Assembly: GCA_020723545.1 (NCBI GenBank)
Contig: DYIS01000110.1
Span: forward strand, 1 to 8,142
Direction: 5' to 3'
Source of the DNA: Ktedonobacter racemifer
GTDB lineage: Bacteria; Chloroflexota; DTOL01; JACQYG01
DNA length: 8,142 nucleotides
Each line of letters begins with the position of its first letter. Position 1 is the stretch's first letter. Below the pieces are notes generated by a model. The model did no database searches and was not told the origin of the DNA. It saw only the letters and a list, made by a program, of their open reading frames with translations. Positions 1 to 5,738 of the stretch are shown here, piece by piece. Made by a program: the position numbers and the translations under genes.

Positions 1-1466
1 GCGGCCACGGCCTGGGCTTTTAACGCCTCGGCGTTCCAACTGGCGGGCATCTCCCGGGGCACCACCCGCTTGACGTAGGTCTCGAAGTCGATGACCTCGA
101 TGGTGTTCTTGGGCTCATACAGCCGGTGATACACCCTGATGGTGGCCGGCGGGGTGAGCTGGGCCGAGCCCGGTGGCCAGTTCTTGAAGATGATGGGCAG
201 GTACATCCGGTACTGCATGGTGGGCGTTACGGCGGCCTGGGCCCACACTGAGCCGCTGCCCGCAGACGTCGAGAGTGAAATGCCCCTGGGCCGGTTCACG
301 GACTGCACCGTGGGGGTAACCACGGCGGAGGCTTTAACGTGTGACAGAGGTTCCGTGGCCATGCTGCGGGCCCTGGCTAGGTCCAAGAGCCACACGTCGC
401 CGTGGCGGCCGAAGGCGAGCCACCGGCCGTCGGGCGACCAGGCCGGGGCCGAATGCTCCTGCTCGTCGTAGGTGATGCGCTCGAATCCGCCCCCGTCGGC
501 GTTCACCAGCCAGATCTCGCTCCAGTCGGACACCGCGCTCCCGGTTGGTGTGCGGCTCAGGGCCAGGCTGCGGGAGTCCGGTGACCAGGACGGCGTGCTG
601 AAGAGCTCCAGGTCGCCTTTGATGAGCCGCCGCTCCCTCCCTCCTGCCACGTCGGCCACCCAAAGCTCCGGTCCCTCGGAGGTCCCCTGGACGGAATAGG
701 CCAGTTTCGTCCCGTCCGGCGACCAGGCCAGGTTTCCCACCCGGACGCCGGGGCCGGCGGTTATGGTCTTGACCAAAGCGCCTCGGGCGTTCCAAAGGGA
801 TACCCCGTCGGGCCCTACCTGGGCCGCCGCATCGCCCGCTGGGGATGGATACAGGCCGGCGCCTTCCGGCCAGGGTAGGCCCTGAGCCGATACGCCGCCA
901 GGGGCCGCTCTATCGGGCCGCAGCTGCATGGGCCGCCCGCCCTGGGCAGCCAGGATTCCCCGCCCGGTCCAGGAGACCGCCCTGCCCCAGTCGGCCCGGG
1001 CCAGGCGCTGTTTTGCGCCATCCTCCAATATCCAAAGTTCGCCTCGGCCCTGGCCCAGGAACGACAGGTAGGCCAGGCGCTTGCCGTCGGGCGAATAGGC
1101 GGGATAGGCAGCGTTGGATGCCAGAAGGTCGTGCCTCGTCCCGTCAGGGTTGGTCTGCCAGAGGTCGGTGATCACCTGCCAGCCGGTGCTGATGGGCTCG
1201 GTCCGGGACCAGCGGGTATAGAGGAGAACTCTGCTATCCGGGGCCCAGGCAGCGAACTGGGCGTCACCGGTGGTGGTGAGCCGGGTCTCGGCCGGGTTCG
1301 TGGCCCCGGCCCTGGCGAACCCCGGTGGATCCGTGGCAGGCCTTGCCGGGCCGCTGAAGGCCAGCAAGAGGACCACCCCAGCCGCCAGCGCCGCGCCGAC
1401 GAGGGGGCCATTCCCGGTTAACAAAACGGTATTCTGCCTGAGGTTCATACGGACTTCATGCCCCAT
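1..1466 (-). CDS. Exported TolB-like beta-propeller protein with C-terminal SpoIID/LytB domain (3' end outside window)
   Basis: The frame is open from 1466 to base 1 (488 residues) with no stop; I translated it line by line. An N-terminal hydrophobic stretch (about residues 20-37) suggests a signal peptide or anchor. Five PD40/WD40-like repeats follow: FAAWAPDSRVLLY (71), YPAYSPDGKRLAY (121), NLAWSPDGTKLAY (245), TPSWSPDSRSLAL (291) and APAWSPDGRWLAF (340), so a TolB-type propeller. A linker carries YLPIIFKN (422-429). From about 456 the frame reads into a SpoIID domain: IEVIDFETYVKRVVPREMP and then EALKAQAVAA. Glu472 in the E-M-P motif is probably equivalent to the catalytic Glu of SpoIID lytic transglycosylases (family knowledge). 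Expected role: extracytoplasmic peptidoglycan remodelling or amidase enhancement, with the propeller as a binding platform. It lies 13 nt after the glycosidase stop, so the two are co-transcribed. GGAGG at 1469-1473 sits very close to ATG 1466; the in-frame ATG at 1448 is an alternative start. Confidence 0.85.
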   Translation of the reverse strand, partial: MGHEVRMNLRQNTVLLTGNGPLVGAALAAGVVLLLAFSGPARPATDPPGFARAGATNPAETRLTTTGDAQFAAWAPDSRVLLYTRWSRTEPISTGWQVITDLWQTNPDGTRHDLLASNAAYPAYSPDGKRLAYLSFLGQGRGELWILEDGAKQRLARADWGRAVSWTGRGILAAQGGRPMQLRPDRAAPGGVSAQGLPWPEGAGLYPSPAGDAAAQVGPDGVSLWNARGALVKTITAGPGVRVGNLAWSPDGTKLAYSVQGTSEGPELWVADVAGGRERRLIKGDLELFSTPSWSPDSRSLALSRTPTGSAVSDWSEIWLVNADGGGFERITYDEQEHSAPAWSPDGRWLAFGRHGDVWLLDLARARSMATEPLSHVKASAVVTPTVQSVNRPRGISLSTSAGSGSVWAQAAVTPTMQYRMYLPIIFKNWPPGSAQLTPPATIRVYHRLYEPKNTIEVIDFETYVKRVVPREMPASWNAEALKAQAVA

Positions 1467-1479
1467 TGCCTCCAGCAGC

Positions 1480-2712
1480 TCAGAACGCAGGCCGCTTGGC
1501 CATGTTCGTTAAGGCGGCATAGGCGGGCCGAAAAAGCAAGGGCGTATTGGGATCCGCCTGGGGGTTCTCCCGGTAGATTATGGAGAACCAGCGCATGGTG
1601 TCACAATATGTATACCAGGGGACTGTGCCGAAATCCAGGTTGAACAGGAACATCCCGGCCATCCACGGCCAGTTGGTGTCGGCGTACTGGTACGCACCCA
1701 CCAGGTAATCGCTCTGCTGCTGCTCGGTGACTTTGAACCAGTTATGGTAGCCCAGGTCGCACCCCGTGTTCACCAGCCAGCCGAACTCGGTGGCCCATAC
1801 CGGCGTGGCGCCATCCCCGTTGCTCTGCATCACCGCATACTGCTGCTCGGCCCGGCGGAAGGCCATGCCTCCACTAGCAGTGGTCGGGTCCTGGGTTGGT
1901 GGATACGGCCCGCCGTAGGGGTGCGAGCCCAGGGCAGAGAAGTAGCCCCTGGCACCGGCGTCGTACATGCCCTGGATGAAGGCCAGATCCCCGGCCACCG
2001 TTGGTGCCTGGAAGTAGGCCTGGGCACTCATCTGTTCCTCCGCCGTAAGGCCCGAGGCCGTGCCGCCGGTGGTGGCCAGCCCAGCGCTCACCACGATGGC
2101 ATTAGAGTCGGTGGCCTTGGCCCCGTTGTACCCGGCCTTCAAGAGAGCGGTGTACTCCGCTGCGCTGGGCGCCCGTCCACCCCATTCGTAGTCCAGGTTG
2201 GGCTCATTCCACATCTCCAGAGCCACCGGGTCCACCCCTTTAGACTTCAGGTGGGCTGCCGCAGCCTGCACGAAGGCCTGAAATCGCGAGAGGCCTGAAG
2301 GACTGAGAGGCGGGTTGCCCACACCGGCGGGCGGGGGGCCGTTGATCCGGAACAACATCTTCCGGCCATAGCTGGCGAAGGCCAGCACCTGGTTATCCAG
2401 GTCCGCCCAGTTGTAGGAGCCCGAGCCCAGATCGGCATTTCGCCACTCGACGAACCCCTTGGCCCAGCCAAAGCCCATCTGCTGGAGATAGTAGGCATGG
2501 CTGCGCTCGGCCACGTTGGCGCCGTAGGCCAGGTGGGCCGGGCCGGAGTGGCCCTTCATGATGATGGGCAGATAGACCGAGAAGGCGGGGGTGCTGATGG
2601 CCCGGGCTTGGACGGAGTCGGCCGGGCCGGCCTGGAAAGCCGCCGGCACCACGGCCAGGACCAAAACCACTGGGATGAGCAGGAAGAACCCAACCAGGCT
2701 GGCAGGCTTCAC
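1480..2712 (-). CDS. Secreted clan GH-A glycoside hydrolase (GH39/GH5-like)
   Basis: A 410-aa protein starting at GTG 2712. It has a signal peptide (hydrophobic core about residues 7-26), then a short linker with YLPIIMKG (47-54), then a TIM-barrel type domain. WNEPN at 168-172 gives the acid/base Glu170 that clan GH-A enzymes carry at the end of beta-strand 4. ATEFGW at 307-312 gives the likely nucleophile Glu309 on strand 7. SHPY (263-266) matches the conserved His-x-Tyr region between them. Both catalytic glutamates are present, so the enzyme should be active, probably outside the cell on a beta-linked plant or microbial polysaccharide; the substrate cannot be read from the sequence. The WNEPN form is commonest in GH39 and related families, but exact family assignment is uncertain. 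A purine-rich AAAGGGA lies just before the GTG. A strong promoter lies immediately upstream, and the next gene follows after 13 nt. Confidence 0.88.
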   Translation of the reverse strand: MKPASLVGFFLLIPVVLVLAVVPAAFQAGPADSVQARAISTPAFSVYLPIIMKGHSGPAHLAYGANVAERSHAYYLQQMGFGWAKGFVEWRNADLGSGSYNWADLDNQVLAFASYGRKMLFRINGPPPAGVGNPPLSPSGLSRFQAFVQAAAAHLKSKGVDPVALEMWNEPNLDYEWGGRAPSAAEYTALLKAGYNGAKATDSNAIVVSAGLATTGGTASGLTAEEQMSAQAYFQAPTVAGDLAFIQGMYDAGARGYFSALGSHPYGGPYPPTQDPTTASGGMAFRRAEQQYAVMQSNGDGATPVWATEFGWLVNTGCDLGYHNWFKVTEQQQSDYLVGAYQYADTNWPWMAGMFLFNLDFGTVPWYTYCDTMRWFSIIYRENPQADPNTPLLFRPAYAALTNMAKRPAF

Positions 2713-2738
2713 GATCCCTTTCCGGCATTTTGTGGGCA

Positions 2739-2767
2739 GTATAGCACGGGCATTTCGGCGGTGTCAA
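2739..2767 (-). promoter_or_regulatory. Sigma-70-type promoter of the glycosidase/SpoIID operon
   Basis: Read on the minus strand, TTGACA (2767-2762) is a perfect -35 box, followed after exactly 17 bp by TATACT (2744-2739), a 5/6 match to the -10 box. Transcription would start near 2732, leaving a leader of about 20 nt before GTG 2712. The position, orientation and spacing all fit the downstream gene. No operator-like palindrome overlaps it, so it reads as a strong constitutive housekeeping promoter. Confidence 0.75.
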
Positions 2768-2787
2768 CGCGGGGGTAAATTGGGGGT

Positions 2788-2931
2788 GTTGAATGAAGAT
2801 CAATGTCCCCCACGGGGTCCCTTCGGACGCCCGAACTTGTCAGCCCAGGGCTGGATACGGGTTTGGCCCACTGTGGGGTACGATTCGCCAAGAACAAGTT
2901 CTCGCGTCCCCACGTGCGGGCTTCGTTCAAC
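2788..2931. repeat. Long imperfect palindrome (structured intergenic element, possible small RNA or MITE-like)
   Basis: The outer arms GTTGAATGAAG (2788-2798) and CTTCGTTCAAC (2921-2931) pair at 10 of 11 positions. Inside them, 2825-2840 (GGACGCCCGAACTTGT) pairs with 2894-2909 at 14 of 16 positions. A further small stem CCCA/TGGG lies in the central loop (2868-2878). The element fills most of the gap between the glycosidase promoter and the nucleotidyltransferase stop codon. There is no T-tract, so it is not a classical terminator. It could be a non-coding RNA, a palindromic mobile repeat or a decayed insertion; nothing here identifies a known RNA family. Confidence 0.45.
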
Positions 2932-2947
2932 GCCCTTCAACTCCCCT

Positions 2948-2975
2948 CCAGGTCTGCCGCCTCCGGCCCTCGCCG
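2948..2975. repeat. Direct repeat copy A flanking the nucleotidyltransferase pair
   Basis: These 28 bp begin CCAGGTCTGCCGCCTCCGGC and match 3850-3878 with one substitution and one single-base indel (27 of 29 aligned). Weaker similarity runs on both sides, so the related stretch may be about 60 bp with one small insertion in this copy. It lies just past the nucleotidyltransferase stop codon. Confidence 0.55.
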
Positions 2976-2980
2976 TGTGG

Positions 2981-3550
2981 CTACAGCCAGGAAGCGATGT
3001 CGTCCCACAGTTCTGGCATCTCCAGGACCTGGGCAAACTCCTGGACCCAGTGCTTGATCCGCTCTCGATCCAGGTCCGGGTGGCTTTCGATGATCGCCTG
3101 GATGTCCAGCAGATCCTGGGGCCGGTGGGCAACGGCCTTGAATATGATCAGGTCTTCCGGGGTGGGCAGGCGAATGGTAAGGGAACCAGCCTGATAGACG
3201 ACGCTACGCTCCACTGCCTCTACCTCGAAAGGCAATATCCCGAGGGAAAGGTCCACGTTGATGCCACTTTCCTGGTGGCGCAGGAGCAGGACTCGGTGAC
3301 GATGGGCAAAGTCCTCTGCATCGGTGATGCGCGGCACCAGCCCCTCCTGAATTGCAGCCTCCATCAAGCGTGGCAAGTCCTCAACAGGCAGGAGGATCAC
3401 CGCATCCACATCGGCGGTCAGGCGCGGCTTGCCCAAAAAGCTGGCGGCGACGCCGCCGATGACGAGCCCTCGATTATCGAAATGCGCCAGCAGCCGCTGC
3501 AAGGCAGCCAGGGGCGCTAACAGAGGAGCAACCTCTTCTGATGGAATCAC
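2981..3550 (-). CDS. MNT/AbiEii-like nucleotidyltransferase
   Basis: A 189-aa protein. The polymerase-beta-type nucleotidyltransferase core is visible: GG at 32-33, then RLTADVD with Asp47 and Asp49 as the metal-binding pair, and a third acidic residue, Asp100, in INVDLSL. The C-terminal PTPEDLIIFKAVAHRPQDLLDI (129-150) is typical of the AbiEii/DUF6036-like branch, where related enzymes are toxins or partners that nucleotidylate tRNA or other targets; which applies here is not visible. All core acidic residues are intact. A longer frame could start at GTG 3577, but I chose GTG 3550: it is preceded by AAGGGAG at 7 nt spacing and its GTGA overlaps the upstream TGA by 4 nt, which is classic translational coupling. 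Composition is less GC-rich than the flanking operons, consistent with acquisition by transfer. Confidence 0.82.
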   Translation of the reverse strand: MIPSEEVAPLLAPLAALQRLLAHFDNRGLVIGGVAASFLGKPRLTADVDAVILLPVEDLPRLMEAAIQEGLVPRITDAEDFAHRHRVLLLRHQESGINVDLSLGILPFEVEAVERSVVYQAGSLTIRLPTPEDLIIFKAVAHRPQDLLDIQAIIESHPDLDRERIKHWVQEFAQVLEMPELWDDIASWL

Positions 3551-3765
3551 ATCTGAACTCCCTTCAATTTCGCCCACCGCTGGCGAACGATTTCTTCCTC
3601 TTCTTTTGACTCCACCCGAGGCAACCCGAGACCGATCGCCAGTCGCAAGATGGCGTTCAGTTGCTGCCAGCGCAGGGCGACGGAGGCCGCCCTTTGCTCC
3701 TCAGCCTCGACAGCCGCCACGGCCTGCCAGCGCTCCCGGAATTCCCTTACCAGTTGATCGTTCAA
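3547..3765 (-). CDS. Small helical partner protein of the nucleotidyltransferase
   Basis: A 72-aa, strongly charged and almost certainly all-helical protein without Cys, membrane segments or a recognisable DNA-binding motif. It starts at TTG 3765 behind AAGGAG (3774-3779, 8 nt spacing). The repeated R-x-R-W / R-W-Q-Q-L-N / R-Q-R-W pattern (residues 10-13, 32-37, 61-64) suggests a conserved helical bundle. Its TGA overlaps the nucleotidyltransferase GTG, so the two products are made together and probably bind each other. By position it would be the antitoxin or regulatory subunit of a two-gene module. It does not resemble HEPN, the usual MNT partner: no R-x4-6-H motif is present. I do not recognise the family with certainty. 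Confidence 0.7.
   Translation of the reverse strand: MNDQLVREFRERWQAVAAVEAEEQRAASVALRWQQLNAILRLAIGLGLPRVESKEEEEIVRQRWAKLKGVQM
3558..3564 (-). promoter_or_regulatory. Ribosome binding site that fixes the nucleotidyltransferase start
   Basis: AAGGGAG on the minus strand, 7 nt before GTG 3550 and inside the last codons of the 72-aa gene. No comparable site precedes the longer candidate start at 3577. This supports the 189-aa form and coupled translation of the pair. Confidence 0.7.
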
Positions 3766-4090
3766 GTCCCTTTCTCCTTCCCTTCCACCAGCGCAATCTC
3801 CTCCCCCTCAACCCAAACAGCGGGTATGCCCGCTCGTTTAACTCGCGCCCCAGGTCTGCTGCCTCCGGCCCCTCGCCGCGCAGATTCAGCCGTCGCCCTG
3901 AGTGGTGATAGCACCGCAGGACTTTTCCCTTTGCCACATTGTACTGTTTCTTCTCCGTGATGACAAGGGGCCAGCCTAGCCGTGCCCATGCCTTGCTATC
4001 TTTGCTAGTAAAGAAGCCATCTGTCTGGCTTGCTTCCAGAAGCCTTTTGGTGTAAGATTCACCGTGAAGACCGTGGGGAGAGGAATGCAT
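3762..4090 (-). pseudogene. Decayed minus-strand ORF of unknown family
   Basis: The 323-bp gap between the 72-aa gene and the macro-domain gene is not blank. A minus-strand frame from ATG 4090 reads coherent protein-like sequence (for example YTKRLLEASQTDGFF, AWARLGWPLVITEKKQYN, VAKGKVLRCY, then GPEAADLGRELNER). Near 3830 this frame becomes arginine-rich and implausible, while the adjacent frame continues plausibly as RAGIPAVWVEGEEIALVEGK to a stop at 3762, which looks like a frameshift. Three lines here (3901-4080) hold 93 G/C of 180, about 52%, against 126 of 180 (70%) in lines sampled at 661, 5041 and 7201. The start region overlaps the divergent macro gene by 2 bp. I do not recognise the family; it could be a relic or only a fortuitous open frame. 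Confidence 0.3.
3850..3878. repeat. Direct repeat copy B flanking the nucleotidyltransferase pair
   Basis: These 29 bp begin CCAGGTCTGCTGCCTCCGGC and are the partner of 2948-2975, in the same orientation. This copy falls inside the decayed ORF, where the minus strand encodes GEGPEAADL; copy A encodes the similar RGPEAADL in its corresponding frame. The two copies bracket the 72-aa/nucleotidyltransferase pair. Confidence 0.55.
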
Positions 4091-4597
4091 GTCCAGGTTC
4101 TCTCTATACCAAGGGGACATATGCCAGGTGGAGGCCGAGGCCATCGTCAACGCCGCGAATAACCGTCTGTGGATGGGCGCCGGCGTCGCCGGGGCCATCA
4201 AGCGACAAGGCGGTATCGAGATCGAGAGGCGGTGAGCAAGGGCCCCATCCCTATTGGAGAGGCGGTGGCCACGGGCGCCGGCCGCCTCAAGGCCAGGTAC
4301 GTCATCCACGCGGCGGTCATGGGCACCGACTTTAAGACCGACGCCGACAAGATCCGTCAGGCTACCTGCAACAGCCTGAGGCGGGCCCAGGAGCTCGGGC
4401 TCAAGAGCATCGCCTTCCCCGCCCTGGGCACCGGCGTGGGGGGTTTTCCCCTGAGCGAGTGCGCCAGGATCATGTACGCCGAGGTCAAGGAACACCTGGC
4501 CGGCCCCTCCTCGCTGGAAAGCGTCACCTTCGCCCTCTATGGCCAGGACGCCTATGATGCCTTCAAGCGCGAGCTGGAGGAGCAGGGGGAGATCTAG
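4089..4597 (+). pseudogene. Macro-domain (ADP-ribose-binding) protein gene with an internal frameshift
   Basis: From ATG 4089 (GGGGAGAGGA just upstream) the frame gives a perfect macro-domain N-terminus: YQGDI (7-11), AIVNAANN (18-25), WMGAGVAGAIKRQGG (28-42). It then stops at 4233-4235. The rest continues in another frame from about 4226: KGPIPIGEAVATGAG, then YVIHAA and AFPALGTGVGGFP, ending at 4597. Joined, the product would be about 169 aa, the normal size of a stand-alone macro domain. Such domains bind or hydrolyse ADP-ribose derivatives. Restoring the frame needs one extra base (or two fewer) between about 4223 and 4229; no slippery heptamer is present, so this is a mutation or an assembly error rather than programmed frameshifting. 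It heads a tightly packed plus-strand run, with the next start 4 nt after its stop. A weak promoter-like TTGCTT-N17-TAAGAT lies at 4030-4058. Confidence 0.85.
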
Positions 4598-4601
4598 CTC
4601 A

Positions 4602-4868
4602 ATGGACCTGGATTCCGTGGCTCACCAGATCGAGAGGTGGGGGCTCTCGGCCCCCGCCCTGCTTTTCCTGGAGGCCCACCGCCCCCTGGCCTGGCTGGGC
4701 GGCCAGGCGCTGCTCTTATTGCAGCCCGTCCTGATGCCATTCTGTCGGGAGGAGAGCATCCCAGGCCTGGTGGCCTTGCTTTCGGACGAAGCCAACCTTA
4801 ACCGGTTGATGCGGCGGCTCGAGGCCGGCCCAGGCCCGGAGGGCAAGGGGATAGAAGCCGGGGGATGA
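4602..4868 (+). CDS. Small hydrophobic protein, unknown function
   Basis: An 88-aa protein starting at ATG 4602 (MDLDSVAHQIERWGLSAPAL); the start is favoured by AGGGGGAG about 10 nt upstream, at the end of the macro gene. Residues 14-41 are strongly hydrophobic but interrupted by E-A-H-R-P (23-27), so this is either one imperfect membrane helix or an amphipathic, membrane-surface segment. The C-terminal part (LLSDEANLNRLMRRLEA) looks like a soluble helix. It sits 4 nt after the macro gene and 34 nt before the DUF6754-like gene, so it belongs to the same transcript. I believe small proteins of the form FLE-x-HRPL-x-x-LG-x-QALL occur as conserved hypotheticals in related bacteria, but this is from memory. 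Confidence 0.72.
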   Translation: MDLDSVAHQIERWGLSAPALLFLEAHRPLAWLGGQALLLLQPVLMPFCREESIPGLVALLSDEANLNRLMRRLEAGPGPEGKGIEAGG

Positions 4869-4888
4869 GGGTGTTCTGTCCCGTCTCC

Positions 4889-4895
4889 AAAGGAG
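4889..4895 (+). promoter_or_regulatory. Ribosome binding site deciding the TTG start of the DUF6754-like gene
   Basis: AAAGGAG, 7 nt before TTG 4903: an ideal Shine-Dalgarno sequence with ideal spacing. It shows that translation begins just before the palindrome at 4921-4941, so the palindrome is translated. Confidence 0.75.
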
Positions 4896-4902
4896 TCTTT
4901 TC

Positions 4903-5709
4903 TTGAACCTCACACTGCCAGGGCAGGCACAAGGCCTGCCCCTACCAGTAAAAGTACTCGAACTCGTCCAGCCTGAGGCCCTGGTATTGTTGTTGGGCCT
5001 GGGCTTGCTCCTGGCCCTGGCCTGGCGCCGCGAGCGGGGAAAAGGCCCTACCTACCTGCGGCCCATCCCCGGGTTTGAGGCGGCGCGCAAGGCCATCCCC
5101 GCCTCGGCGGAGACGGGAAAAGCGGTCCACCTCTCCGCCGGCACCGGCTCCCTGGGGGCTTTCACCACCTTGCCGACCCTGGCGGGGCTTGAGCTTCTGG
5201 CCCCCCTGATCCAGCAAGCGGCCACCCTGGGCAGCGCCTTCTTGACCACTACTCCCAGCCCCCTGGTCATGTTGGTGCTGGAGAGCAAGGTACGGCGGGC
5301 CTTTCGGGCCGCCGGGCATCCTGAGGAGTTCGCTCCCACCCAGGTCCGCTTCATCGGGGATGCTCCCACTGCCTACGCCGCCGGCGTCATGGGGGCTCTG
5401 ACCCGGGAGAACGTGGCCAGCAACGTCATGGCCGGTGCCTTTGGGGACGAATATCTGCTCATGGGCGAGACGGCAGCCCGGAAGGGTATAGAGGGAATTG
5501 TGGGCAACGCCGACCCCTCCGTTCTCCCCTTTGCCCTGGCCTCCGCCGATCACCTGATCATGGGCGAGGAGCTGTACGCCGCGGGCGCATATCTGGGCCG
5601 CAAGCCCTGGCATCGGGCCAGCCTTCAGGCCCAGGATTGGCTGCGTTTGGGCCTGGTGGGTGCCATCCTCCTGGCCGTGCTGCTCAAGACCACCTTGGGC
5701 GTCCCCTGA
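4903..5709 (+). CDS. DUF6754-like membrane protein
   Basis: A 268-aa protein starting at TTG 4903. One N-terminal membrane helix lies at about 24-41, followed by basic WRRERGKG, and a C-terminal helix at about 247-265. The central region is rich in conserved-looking small-residue motifs: LSAGTGSLG (77-85), TTTPSP (115-120), GDAPTAYAAGVMG (152-164), FGDEYLLMGE (180-189) and ASADHLIMGEELYAAGAYL (213-231). These match what I remember of the DUF6754 family of bacterial and archaeal membrane proteins, whose function is not known. Hydrophobic stretches at 88-125 may be buried or membrane-embedded. Residues 6-13 are encoded by a GC-rich palindrome and so may be a lineage-specific extension. It sits between the 88-aa gene and the six-helix gene in one run. 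The family assignment is from motif memory, not a search. Confidence 0.7.
   Translation: MNLTLPGQAQGLPLPVKVLELVQPEALVLLLGLGLLLALAWRRERGKGPTYLRPIPGFEAARKAIPASAETGKAVHLSAGTGSLGAFTTLPTLAGLELLAPLIQQAATLGSAFLTTTPSPLVMLVLESKVRRAFRAAGHPEEFAPTQVRFIGDAPTAYAAGVMGALTRENVASNVMAGAFGDEYLLMGETAARKGIEGIVGNADPSVLPFALASADHLIMGEELYAAGAYLGRKPWHRASLQAQDWLRLGLVGAILLAVLLKTTLGVP
4921..4941. repeat. GC-rich palindrome inside the start of the DUF6754-like gene
   Basis: GGGCAGGC (4921-4928) and GCCTGCCC (4934-4941) form a perfect 8-bp inverted repeat around ACAAG. On the minus strand it reads as GTAGGGGCAGGC then CTTGT and GCCTGCCC, a form I remember as a dispersed small palindromic repeat in Chloroflexota-type genomes. 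It begins 18 nt after the start codon and encodes GQAQGLPL in frame. In mRNA it would form a stable hairpin close to the initiation site. Confidence 0.6.
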
Positions 5710-5738
5710 GAAACCGAGACCCGAGCAACCGAGGCCTT

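Noticed and set aside
334..795. 153-aa minus-strand open frame
   Set aside because: An out-of-frame, Arg/Gly-rich shadow of the propeller/SpoIID gene, whose own frame is open through this region with PD40 repeats.
2591..3520. 309-aa plus-strand open frame
   Set aside because: It runs opposite the promoter and the nucleotidyltransferase, both well supported on the minus strand, and has no recognisable domain.
4030..4058. Promoter TTGCTT-N17-TAAGAT ahead of the macro gene
   Set aside because: Only 3/6 and 4/6 matches. The position is right, but it is too weak to list as a feature.
4221..4235. Programmed -1 frameshift in the macro gene
   Set aside because: No X-XXY-YYZ slippery heptamer and no evident downstream pseudoknot; a simple indel explains it better.
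3701..4495. Long minus-strand open frame opposite the macro-domain gene
   Set aside because: Its first two-thirds are the antisense of clear macro-domain sequence and read as low-quality protein. Only the part below about 4090 has any protein-like character, and that is reported as a decayed ORF.
4942..5613. 223-aa minus-strand open frame
   Set aside because: It is the complement of the DUF6754-like gene, which has a perfect ribosome binding site and membrane helices. The antisense product is Gly/Gln-rich shadow sequence.
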